A stretch of 64,000 nucleotides of DNA, taken from Stenotrophomonas maltophilia D457. GTDB taxonomy: Bacteria; Pseudomonadota; Gammaproteobacteria; Xanthomonadales; Xanthomonadaceae. Position numbers and translations under genes: made by a program. Location of the stretch: NCBI RefSeq assembly GCF_000284595.1, contig NC_017671.1:1273001-1337000 (forward strand), read 5' to 3'. The notes beneath the pieces are model-generated. The model did not search any database. It saw only the letters and a list, made by a program, of their open reading frames with translations, and was not told where the DNA came from. How positions within the stretch are numbered: position 1 is the first letter of the stretch; every line of letters begins with the position of its first letter. Below are positions 56,811-64,000 of the stretch, in pieces.

Positions 56811-57763
56811 ACACCCTCCAGGCGAACGTTGCGGCGATCTTCCGGGTCGTACAACAGCGTGACCCGCTCGCGCGGAAGATTGGCCAGCTCGATCAACGCG
56901 ATGAAGCGGCGCACGCTCACCTGCTGCACGCCACCTTCGCGGTCGATGTATTCCAGCTGGAACTCCACCTGCGGCTGCTCGTTGAGATAGGTGCCGGTCT
57001 GGCGCAGCTTCAGCACCTTCGCATCCACGCCGATGCCGCGATACTTCAGCGCGTCACCGCGGGCGTCGGCCTGCAGCAGCCGGCCGAGCAGGCGCAGGCC
57101 CAGCGCGTAGCCGCACAACACCAGCGGGCACACCAGCAGCGGATGACCGAGCGACAGGAAGGTCCAGCCCAGTCCCTCACTCTGCAGCCGATAGGCGGCC
57201 ACATAGGCACTGGCCACCGCCACGATGCCGATCGCTGCGCCGACACCACGACGCCAGAGGCTGGCGACATCCAGTTCGGGTTGCGCCCCCTCCAGCACCA
57301 CGTTGGGGAACGCGCCCGGCATCCGGCTCAGGCGTACCTCGATACGCTTGCCGGCAACGAAACGCTGCAGTTGCGGCTTGCTGTCCACCACCAGCATCTG
57401 TTCGTTGATGGGCGTGCCGGACAGGTTCTGGAAGCCCAGTTGCAGCTTCCACTGAGCGAAGCCGCGCACGTGCACGCCGGTCGGCTCGGCCTGTTCGATC
57501 AACGCGTCGCGCGGCTCACCGCCGGCCAGGATGGTGCGCACCCGATGCAGCGCGCGCGGCGGGCCCAGCAGCAGGTAGTGCAGGAAGGCGAGCAGCAGGG
57601 CCAGCCACAGGATCACCGACAGCGCGAGCAGCAGCAGGGCCAGCCATGGCGCGCTGCGGTCGGCCAGTTGCACCGGCCACGACGTGCCGACATAGAGGAT
57701 GCAGGGGAAGGGCAACGCGAAGAACAGCAGGAACGCGCCCCAGAACCAGAGATAGGCCTTCAT
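56807..57763 (-). CDS. Membrane protein with two DUF3592-like halves
   Basis: 318 residues. N-terminal helices at about 4-25 (LWFWGAFLLFFALPFPCILY) and 40-65, then a soluble repeat, further helices at about 170-195 and 205-225, and a second soluble repeat at about 235-318 (VDAKVLKLRQTGTYLNEQPQ then the terminal VTLLYDPEDRRNVRLEG). The pattern of tG-x-x-x-N-x-P-x-V and a final V-x-YDPxDxxxVxL is DUF3592-like and occurs twice, suggesting internal duplication. Function unknown. Confidence 0.65.
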   Translation of the reverse strand: MKAYLWFWGAFLLFFALPFPCILYVGTSWPVQLADRSAPWLALLLLALSVILWLALLLAFLHYLLLGPPRALHRVRTILAGGEPRDALIEQAEPTGVHVRGFAQWKLQLGFQNLSGTPINEQMLVVDSKPQLQRFVAGKRIEVRLSRMPGAFPNVVLEGAQPELDVASLWRRGVGAAIGIVAVASAYVAAYRLQSEGLGWTFLSLGHPLLVCPLVLCGYALGLRLLGRLLQADARGDALKYRGIGVDAKVLKLRQTGTYLNEQPQVEFQLEYIDREGGVQQVSVRRFIALIELANLPRERVTLLYDPEDRRNVRLEGV

Positions 57764-57808
57764 GGGGTGGTGGGGAACCGATGGAACAGGGCGCGTAGGG
57801 TACTACGC

Positions 57809-60607
57809 TCAGCGGATCTGCAGGGTCAGCAAGAAGTAGCGGCCGAGCGGATCGTCGAGCCCCGGCATCTGGCCACCGTTGCCAACCATATAGTTCACCG
57901 GTTGCGTGTCGAGCACGTTGTGCACGTCCAGCGCGGCGACCACGCGCGGCCCCAGGCGTCGTGCGAGATGCAGGTTCCAGCGCAGCTGCCGGGGGTTCAT
58001 GCAGTGGTTCTGCTCGCGCTGTTCCTCCGGGCATTCCGCACCGGGCAGCCAGGCGCGCGTGCGCCCCACCTGGTTGCCGCGCAGGGCGATGTCCCAGTTG
58101 CTGTTCTGCCACTGCACGTTCAGCACGGCGGCCATCGTCGGCGTGACATGGCCGCGCAGGTCCACCGTTGCATCATGGCCACGTTCGCGGCGCAGTTCCT
58201 GCTGCTTCAGCGCATCGAGCGAGAACAGCCACTGGCCGGTGCTGCCGGTATCGATGTGGTACTCCCCGCGCAGTACAAAGTTGCGCGAGGTGGTGCGGCC
58301 GATGTTGTCGAAGGACAGGCGCAGGTTGCTCAGGTGGCCGTCCTCGTCCAGCTCCCAGGTGCCGGGGTTCCACACCGCGTCGGCCGGTTGCAGGGCCAGG
58401 ATCTCGTTGCGCAGTTCGACGATGTTGTGGGTGAGTGACAGCGAGAATGTATCGGTCGGCGTCCAGGTCGCGGCCAGGGAATGGCTGCGCGACCGCTCGG
58501 CCTTCAACGCATCGTTCTCCACCACGTCCACGGTGACGCTGCAGCGCCCGTTGCCGCTGCTCTGCGCGCAGTCGGGCAGGGCGCTGGAGGCCGGCAGCTC
58601 GATCGCACCGAAGTAGCCCGGGGGGCGCCGCTGTTCGAACAGGCTGGGCGCACGATAGCCGCGCCCGCTGGCAAGCAGGAAGGACCACCGGGGCGTGGGG
58701 CTCCAGCGCACGCCCACGCGGGGCGAAAAGGCCTGGTAGTCGCCGTCGCGGTCCCAGCGTGCGGCCAGGTCCATGCGCAGCGTGTGCGCCAGGGGCAGGC
58801 CGAGTTCGGCGTAGGCGCCGCCACTGCGGCGCGCCAGGTGGCGCTGCTCCTGCGGCAGGCCCAGCGCCAGGTCACCCTGGCTCAGCAGGGCGTCGGGATG
58901 CGAGGTCCAGCGCTCCTGGCGCAGGTCGATGCCGGTGGCCAGCTGTGCAGCACCGCCGGCCAATGGCATCAGCTCGCGCTGCATGCCCCACCAGCCCTGC
59001 CACTGCTCGGTGCGCCCGCGGTTGCGGATCGACGGGAACAACTGCTCGGCCGCGCCCGCCGGCAACGAGGTGAAGCCGGGCAGGAAATCCAGTGTCTCGG
59101 CGACCCGCAGCAGGGGCTCGGCACGCACGGTGCCCGACGTGGACAGGCTGACATCGCTGCGTTGTGCGCTGATGCCGGCATCCCAGCTGCGCCGGCCCTG
59201 GTCGCGGCCAATGCCGAAGGTGACGTCGGCGTCGGTGGCACGTACATGCGGACGCACGTTGCCGGCTTCGCGCAGCACGCTGTTGAAGGTGAACCCGTAC
59301 AGGCCGATGGCAACGGCGGTTGGACCAAGGTCGAAGCGTTGCCGGTTGTGGCTGGCCCGCGCCTCGGCGTAGGCATAGCGACCTTCGCCGCGCTCATGCC
59401 GGTAGCGCAGGTAGGTCGAGGCAGTATCCGAGGCCGGTTGCAGCGAGCGTGGTCGGGCGCTGTCGAACCAGCAGGCACCATCGCGCCGCGTCAATGGGCC
59501 TTCGCAGCGTTCTGCCGGCCAGTAGCGTCCATCGCGGAACGCGCCGATCAGGTACTGCGAGGTTTCCGCATGCCATTGGCGGCGATCACCGGCCACGTGG
59601 TCGATGCGGTGCAGGTCGATGCCGGCGAACCAGCGGTCCCCTCCGTCGCGCACGCCGCCGGTGGCCGCCTGCACGCGATACTGGCCAGCGTCGCCGCGCC
59701 CGCTCAGGCCGGTCTGCAGCATGGCTTCCGGGCCGTCAGCCTGGTCGCGCAGGATGATGTTGACCACGCCGGACATCGCGTCGGCACCATAGATGGCCGA
59801 GGCGCCGCCACGTACCAGCTCGATGCGTTCGACGAAGCTGAGCGGGATTCCCCCAAGATCGGTGAGCCCACCCTGTTCCAGCGACACCATGGGATAGCGT
59901 GGCAGGCGCCGGCCATTGACCAGGAACAGGGTCGCACGCGGGCCCATGCCGTCCAGGCTGGTGGTGGTGGCCGCACCCACCGGCAGGTACTGCGAATCGC
60001 CACTGCGCGAGGTGCTCATCGCCGGGTGGCCGTTCATGCCCGGCAAGTGCCGCAACAGGTCGAACAGGCTGCCGTAGCCGCTGCGCAGGATGTCATCGCG
60101 GTCGATGATGGTGACCGGCAGCGTGGTCTGCACGGAGGTGCGCGGCAGCCGGCTGCCGGTGACATGGATCGGCGCCAGTTCCACCTGCGGCGGCGCGTCG
60201 GCGGATTTGTGTGGCGAACGTGCTGCGGGCGTGGCGCGTGCCGCGACCGACGGTGGCGATGGCGGTGCGGGGCGGGTGCGGCGGACGACGAATCCGCCAG
60301 CAGGCGTACGCAGGATGTTCACCGGCATGCCCGCGACCAGTTCCTTCAGGGCCGCAGCCGCATCGCGGTGGCCATGGGTGCCGGCCGTGCGCAGGCCATC
60401 CAGCTCACGCGCATCGAACAGCAGGGCAATGCCGCTCTGTCGCGCCCATTGCTGCAGGGCCGGCGCCAGCGGGCCTGAACCAACATCGACCTCCAGGGTG
60501 CCCGCTTGCTCGGCCGCAGCGGCAGACGGCAGCGCGGGGATGCCCAACGCGAGGCAGAACAGGGTGCGGAGCAGCAGCCCCCCCTGCAGCGCGCCCGGTA
60601 CTGCCAT
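57809..60607 (-). CDS. TonB-dependent receptor with N-terminal STN signalling domain
   Basis: 932 residues. After a signal peptide (cleavage near AAAA-E) comes an STN/secretin-like signalling domain at about 40-112 (LEVDVGSGPLAPALQQWARQ), which contacts FecR in the periplasm. A Pro/Ala linker leads to the plug (about 150-280: DGMGPRATLFLVNGRRLPRY and FVERIELVRGGASAIYGADA), then the barrel to ...DPLGRYFLLTLQIR. With FecI and FecR immediately upstream it forms a surface-signalling transporter. The ligand is not a recognised siderophore from sequence. Start ATG chosen; a GTG one codon earlier is possible. Confidence 0.9.
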   Translation of the reverse strand: MAVPGALQGGLLLRTLFCLALGIPALPSAAAAEQAGTLEVDVGSGPLAPALQQWARQSGIALLFDARELDGLRTAGTHGHRDAAAALKELVAGMPVNILRTPAGGFVVRRTRPAPPSPPSVAARATPAARSPHKSADAPPQVELAPIHVTGSRLPRTSVQTTLPVTIIDRDDILRSGYGSLFDLLRHLPGMNGHPAMSTSRSGDSQYLPVGAATTTSLDGMGPRATLFLVNGRRLPRYPMVSLEQGGLTDLGGIPLSFVERIELVRGGASAIYGADAMSGVVNIILRDQADGPEAMLQTGLSGRGDAGQYRVQAATGGVRDGGDRWFAGIDLHRIDHVAGDRRQWHAETSQYLIGAFRDGRYWPAERCEGPLTRRDGACWFDSARPRSLQPASDTASTYLRYRHERGEGRYAYAEARASHNRQRFDLGPTAVAIGLYGFTFNSVLREAGNVRPHVRATDADVTFGIGRDQGRRSWDAGISAQRSDVSLSTSGTVRAEPLLRVAETLDFLPGFTSLPAGAAEQLFPSIRNRGRTEQWQGWWGMQRELMPLAGGAAQLATGIDLRQERWTSHPDALLSQGDLALGLPQEQRHLARRSGGAYAELGLPLAHTLRMDLAARWDRDGDYQAFSPRVGVRWSPTPRWSFLLASGRGYRAPSLFEQRRPPGYFGAIELPASSALPDCAQSSGNGRCSVTVDVVENDALKAERSRSHSLAATWTPTDTFSLSLTHNIVELRNEILALQPADAVWNPGTWELDEDGHLSNLRLSFDNIGRTTSRNFVLRGEYHIDTGSTGQWLFSLDALKQQELRRERGHDATVDLRGHVTPTMAAVLNVQWQNSNWDIALRGNQVGRTRAWLPGAECPEEQREQNHCMNPRQLRWNLHLARRLGPRVVAALDVHNVLDTQPVNYMVGNGGQMPGLDDPLGRYFLLTLQIR

Positions 60608-60621
60608 CACCGCAGGCCTCC

Positions 60622-61590
60622 TCAGTACGTGCGGCGCAGTTCCAGCGCGCCATCCGGTCGCGTCTGGCCAGCCACCGACCAGCCCAGTTCCAGTGCCGAC
60701 AGCAGTTCCTGCGCGTCGCCGGCACGGAAGGTACCGCTTACCGCCAGGCTGGCGATCTCCGGATCGGCGATCACCAGCGGCGTGTGGCCGTAGCGGTTCA
60801 TGCGTTCGACCACGATCGACAGCGGTGTGGCATCGAACACCAGCTGTCCCTGCAGCCAGCCTTCAGCGGCGGCATTGGACGACAGTGCCGGACCGGGCTG
60901 GATGCGGCCCGACGGCAGTACCTGCAGTTGCTGGCCGGGCGCCAGGGTGTGCTGGGTGCCCCCGCTGCTGACTTCCACCGCACCTTCCAGCAGTGCGACT
61001 TCGACCAGGCCATCATGCAGGCGTTCCACCTGGAAGGTGGTGCCGATGTCGCGGATGGTGCTGTCGCCGGCGCGCAGCTGCAGGGCCTTGCCCGACGGTG
61101 CGACCTGCAGCTGCAGGCGGCCACGTTCCAGCACCAGGTTGCGATGGCGCCAACCGAAACGGGCGTGCAGGGTGGTGCCCGCATCCAGCGTGGCCACGCT
61201 GCCATCGGCCAGCGTCTGCAGCCGGGGCTGGTGGGAATCGTTGGCATAGCGCAGCGGCGTGGGGTTGCCGTCGACGGCAATCATCCAGCCGATCCCGATG
61301 GCCAGGCAGACGCCTGCGGCAGCGGCCACTGCCGGCAGCCAGCGACGCGGCGCCGGCCGTGCAGCACGTGCCGCGGCGGTGCGCAGCCACGGGTCGGCGG
61401 CCAGTTCCTCGCCCTGCTGGAACAGGGTCTCGGCCTGGATCCAGGCGGTGACATGGGCCGGGTCCTCGGCCAACCAGTCCTCGAACGTCTCGCGCTCGCC
61501 CGGCGTACAGTCCGGAGCCTCCAGCCGCGCCACCCAGGCGCTGGCGCGTTCGAACAGCTGCGTATCTTCCCTGGGCCTGGCGTGACTCAT
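60622..61590 (-). CDS. fecR: FecR-type anti-sigma/sigma regulator
   Basis: 322 residues. N-terminal DUF4880-like cytoplasmic domain (about 10-55, ERASAWVARLEAPDCTPGER with the conserved FEDWLAEDPAHVTAW), one transmembrane helix at about 88-107 (VAAAAGVCLAIGIGWMIAVD), and a periplasmic FecR domain plus a C-terminal STN-like region (about 245-318, GWLQGQLVFDATPLSIVVER). It relays receptor occupancy to FecI. Overlaps fecI by 4 bp and ends 14 bp before the receptor start. Confidence 0.93.
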   Translation of the reverse strand: MSHARPREDTQLFERASAWVARLEAPDCTPGERETFEDWLAEDPAHVTAWIQAETLFQQGEELAADPWLRTAAARAARPAPRRWLPAVAAAAGVCLAIGIGWMIAVDGNPTPLRYANDSHQPRLQTLADGSVATLDAGTTLHARFGWRHRNLVLERGRLQLQVAPSGKALQLRAGDSTIRDIGTTFQVERLHDGLVEVALLEGAVEVSSGGTQHTLAPGQQLQVLPSGRIQPGPALSSNAAAEGWLQGQLVFDATPLSIVVERMNRYGHTPLVIADPEIASLAVSGTFRAGDAQELLSALELGWSVAGQTRPDGALELRRTY

Positions 61591-62087
61591 CCGTTGTCCC
61601 TGTCGTTGTGCAGCGGATCCGTTCCGAGTTCCTGGCGCAGGCCCTGCAGGGCGCGGGCGATGTGTTTTTCCACGGTCTTGGCAGTAATTCCACAGTGCCG
61701 CGCGATCTGCGTGTAGCTCATGCCGGTGATCCGGTTGAGCAGGTACACCTCGCGCGCGCGCTCGGGCAGCTTGAACAGGGCCTGCCGCAGCAGGGACAGC
61801 ATCTGCCCGGACTCGGCCTGGCGCAATGGATCGGGCGACGTGCTGGAAGGCTCGTTGCCGCCATCATGTTCGGCGAGGGACAGATGCGGCCGCGACTGCG
61901 ACGAACGGCCGCGGTCTGCCAGGCGGTTGCGGGCGATACGATACAGCAGCAGCCGCAGCTCGTCGGCACTGTGCGCGCGATAGCGGATCAGCCGCTCCAT
62001 GCAGTCCTGCGCGATGTCCTCGGCATCCTCCGGCCCGACACCGCGCGTGCGCAGGAACGCACACAACGGCGCGCGTTCCTCCCGCAC
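61587..62087 (-). CDS. fecI: FecI-like ECF sigma factor (start uncertain)
   Basis: 166 residues from a GTG start. Sigma2 (GPEDAEDIAQDCMERLIRYR) and sigma4 (LKLPERAREVYLLNRITG-like, with HTH YTQIARHCGITAKTVEKHIA). It should direct transcription of the receptor operon when released by FecR. No ATG precedes it in frame; the frame stays open upstream (...DAFIAFVREERAPL), and residues before the GTG look like sigma2 helix 1, so the true start may be an upstream CTG or another codon. The 265-bp gap to the exported protein gene holds both promoters; I see no other gene in it. Confidence 0.85.
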   Translation of the reverse strand: MREERAPLCAFLRTRGVGPEDAEDIAQDCMERLIRYRAHSADELRLLLYRIARNRLADRGRSSQSRPHLSLAEHDGGNEPSSTSPDPLRQAESGQMLSLLRQALFKLPERAREVYLLNRITGMSYTQIARHCGITAKTVEKHIARALQGLRQELGTDPLHNDRDNG

Positions 62088-62352
62088 GAACGCAATGAAC
62101 GCGTCCGCCGGCGCGGACAGGTCCGGCGCGCGATGGATCAGAGGAGAGGGGGCGGACAGGGCTGGCCTCGGACGTCGGTGGCGGGTACGTCTTCGAGTTT
62201 TACGCGACGATGACCGGATGGGGAAGAGTGTGCGTGGCCCACGAATCCATTGTGAATGCGTTCATGTTTCGAGGGGCGCTGCACTGGGGGAGGGCGCACC
62301 GTCCGGACGTTGAACTTTCGACCCGTGCGTTGCGGGTGGAGAGAGAGAACAC

Positions 62353-64000
62353 ATGAAGCATTCGAAGTTGAGCCTGGCCCTGGCAGCGTTGCTGGGCATC
62401 ACCGCCATGGCGGCGGTTGATGACGTCATGGCAATGAATTATCACGTGCAGGACGATCGCGTCTTCCTCAGCGGCGGCGTAACCGTTGCCGATGTGGTGG
62501 CGCTGCCCGCGCTGCTGGCCAAGGCGCAGGCCGAAGGACGCCCGATCCGCGAAGTCGTGCTGCGCACGTCCAACGGTGGCGCGCTGATCGCCGGCGAGTG
62601 GCTGCAGGCGGTGATCCGCACCCAGGGCCTGGACACGATCGTGTCCGGCCACTGCATTTCGTCCTGCTCGATCATGCAGTCCGGCGGCGTCAACCGTTAT
62701 CTCGGCGGCGACCTGCCGCTGGTCGATTCGGTGCAGATCCATGCCGCCAGCAGTGGTGGCAGGATCACCTACGCACCGTCGCCGCGCATGACCCAGATCT
62801 ACACCGGCAACTATGGCGGCGGCATGGATGCCGGCCTGCTGCACAAGGCCATGTATGAGGTGGTGCGGCCCAATGGCCTGCTGGTGTTCCGCGACCCGGC
62901 GCGCACCACGGGTACCTCGGTCACCTTCGATCCGGATGGCAGCGGCAGCAAGCTGGAGTCCTTCCCTGGCCAGGACATCCGCGGCAACAACATCATCAAC
63001 ACGGCAGGCTATCGCGATCCGGGCGACACCCTGCGTGTCACCAGCAACGTCAGCGGCGACATCAATCCGGGCTACCTGCGCACCGCGCGCCAGTTGCAGG
63101 CTTTCGTCGACGACGATTTCGCGCGCTGGAACACCGACTGGGCCAGCACCTACATCAACTACGCGGTGAGCCTGTACAACGTCTCCACGCGGGGACCGAA
63201 CGGCATCGGCACGCAGTCGCTGCAGCAGCTGCTTGCCGACCCCGACCTCCAGGATGAGCTGCGCGGCCAGTTGCGGCTGGCCGATCTGGATGCGTCCACC
63301 CTGGCAGGTTCGGCGGGCGTGATCCGTGTCAGCAATGGCGCCACCTGGCGCACCGCCGAAACCACCGGCGCCGATTTCATGCTGGTCGACAACGGCACCA
63401 TCGCGCTGGAGGGCGGCGCGCTGCGCACCCCCGAGCTGCGGGTGATGCCGGGCAGCGTCGTGGTCGGCCACGGTGATATCGCATCGGTCGGTACCGACAG
63501 CGATGCGTTGCTGGATGGCACCGGCCCGTCCTGGCGCGAAGACGGCTTCAACCGCCTGCGCGTGTTCGGCACGCTGATGCCGCGTGGCGGTGATCTGGTG
63601 ACCCACGGCTACGTCAACATCATGCCCGGCGGGCAGGTGCTGTTCGATGTTACCGAGGCCGGTGGCACCGGCAGTGGTCGCCTGCGTGTCGGCAGCTTCT
63701 ACGATGGCGGTGCCGAAGAGGGGGCGCTGGTGATCGCGCAGGGCGCACACCTGGCGTTGAACGTCGCCCAGGGCTTCTATGCCGGCGGCTACCGCCGCGA
63801 TCTGGTGGAAGGGCCGATCTACCAGGGCGGTTTCCAGGATGCCGTGCGACTGGGCGACACCGGCTACAGCGCCAGCATCACCGCGGGCGAAGTATTCCGC
63901 CCGCGCCACAATTCGCTGCTGAGCTTCAACGTCAACCAGACGGCCGACGGGCTGTGGCTGACCGCCAACCCGGGCTTCGATCAGCTGGGCCTGTTTGCCA
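62353..64000 (+). CDS. Large exported protein, N-terminal part: ClpP-like fold in a probable autotransporter
   Basis: Open to the right edge (549 complete codons visible, no stop). MKHSKLSLALAALLGITAMA is a signal peptide. Residues about 27-150 read like periplasmic ClpP-type serine peptidases: REVVLRTSNGGALIAGEWLQ corresponds to the ...SPGG... strand, GHCISSC (C101-I-S103-S-C105) to the C-x-S-x-C nucleophile motif, and QIHAASSGG (His130) to the catalytic His. From about 300 onward the protein is beta-rich and repetitive (AETTGADFMLVDNGTIALEG; VVVGHGDIASVGTD), ending in SFNVNQTADGLWLTANPGFD, typical of autotransporter passenger stalks before a barrel. The barrel itself is outside the window. 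Divergent from fecI. Confidence 0.65.
   Translation, partial: MKHSKLSLALAALLGITAMAAVDDVMAMNYHVQDDRVFLSGGVTVADVVALPALLAKAQAEGRPIREVVLRTSNGGALIAGEWLQAVIRTQGLDTIVSGHCISSCSIMQSGGVNRYLGGDLPLVDSVQIHAASSGGRITYAPSPRMTQIYTGNYGGGMDAGLLHKAMYEVVRPNGLLVFRDPARTTGTSVTFDPDGSGSKLESFPGQDIRGNNIINTAGYRDPGDTLRVTSNVSGDINPGYLRTARQLQAFVDDDFARWNTDWASTYINYAVSLYNVSTRGPNGIGTQSLQQLLADPDLQDELRGQLRLADLDASTLAGSAGVIRVSNGATWRTAETTGADFMLVDNGTIALEGGALRTPELRVMPGSVVVGHGDIASVGTDSDALLDGTGPSWREDGFNRLRVFGTLMPRGGDLVTHGYVNIMPGGQVLFDVTEAGGTGSGRLRVGSFYDGGAEEGALVIAQGAHLALNVAQGFYAGGYRRDLVEGPIYQGGFQDAVRLGDTGYSASITAGEVFRPRHNSLLSFNVNQTADGLWLTANPGFDQLGLFA

Noticed and set aside
62200..63909. 569-codon minus-strand frame at the right end
   Set aside because: It covers the exported-protein gene, whose plus-strand frame has a signal peptide and peptidase motifs and simply runs off the window.

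Overview
The window reads as chromosomal DNA of a Stenotrophomonas-type gammaproteobacterium (Xanthomonadaceae, most like the S. maltophilia complex). The grounds are uniformly high GC, tightly packed genes with many 1-4 bp start/stop overlaps, protein sequences typical of the group, and numerous GTAG-headed extragenic hairpins resembling the SMAG repeats described for S. maltophilia. There is no rRNA, tRNA, CRISPR array, insertion sequence, integrase or prophage, and no obvious compositional break, so this is core chromosome rather than an island.

Layout. 1-3.3 kb: 5' part of a malonate decarboxylase operon on the minus strand (mdcA-C-D-E; mdcE runs off the left edge). 3.4-9.4 kb: a TonB-dependent siderophore receptor, membrane-anchored malate:quinone oxidoreductase, a GNAT acetyltransferase, and an ArgP-type LysR regulator divergent from a LysE-type amino-acid exporter. 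10-21 kb: a peptide-use neighbourhood (two secreted S9 peptidases, a POT and an OPT transporter), a DUF1624 acyltransferase-like membrane protein and a DUF819 membrane protein. 21-24 kb: minC-minD-minE with a GNAT gene in front and a small HExxH protein behind. 24.5-28 kb: a histidine kinase/response regulator pair, an SRPBCC-GyrI fusion and a DUF423 protein. 28-31 kb: a minus-strand cluster of an SPFH protein, a ribbon-helix-helix regulator, a DUF4177 protein, a PH-domain protein and an M15 carboxypeptidase. 31-43.6 kb: housekeeping and accessory genes (purT, a secreted phosphatase/nuclease-family protein, bpt, an EF-hand protein, an ECF sigma factor fused to a membrane domain, tesB, a crotonase, a PCu(A)C copper chaperone, a thioesterase, uvrA).

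43.8-53.3 kb holds a conserved core block: rplU-rpmA-obgE, rpsT, murJ, then ribF-ileS-lspA-ispH. 53.5-58 kb carries an M61 peptidase, a YhhN lysoplasmalogenase-like protein and two uncharacterised envelope proteins. 57.8-62.1 kb is a FecI-FecR-TonB receptor (STN-type) surface-signalling operon. Diverging from it, and cut by the right edge, is a large exported protein that looks like an autotransporter with a ClpP-like serine-peptidase fold at its N terminus.

A second layer is the intergenic repeats. I see three families of palindromes: GTAG/GTGGGT-headed REP-like hairpins, often in inverted pairs; 39-41 bp GGGGTCAGAT...ATCTGACCCC palindromes whose inner stem changes with compensation; and longer GGGGACGGAGGGGATTAAG inverted repeats (four copies). 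No transposase of the REP-associated (RAYT) type is present here to mobilise them.
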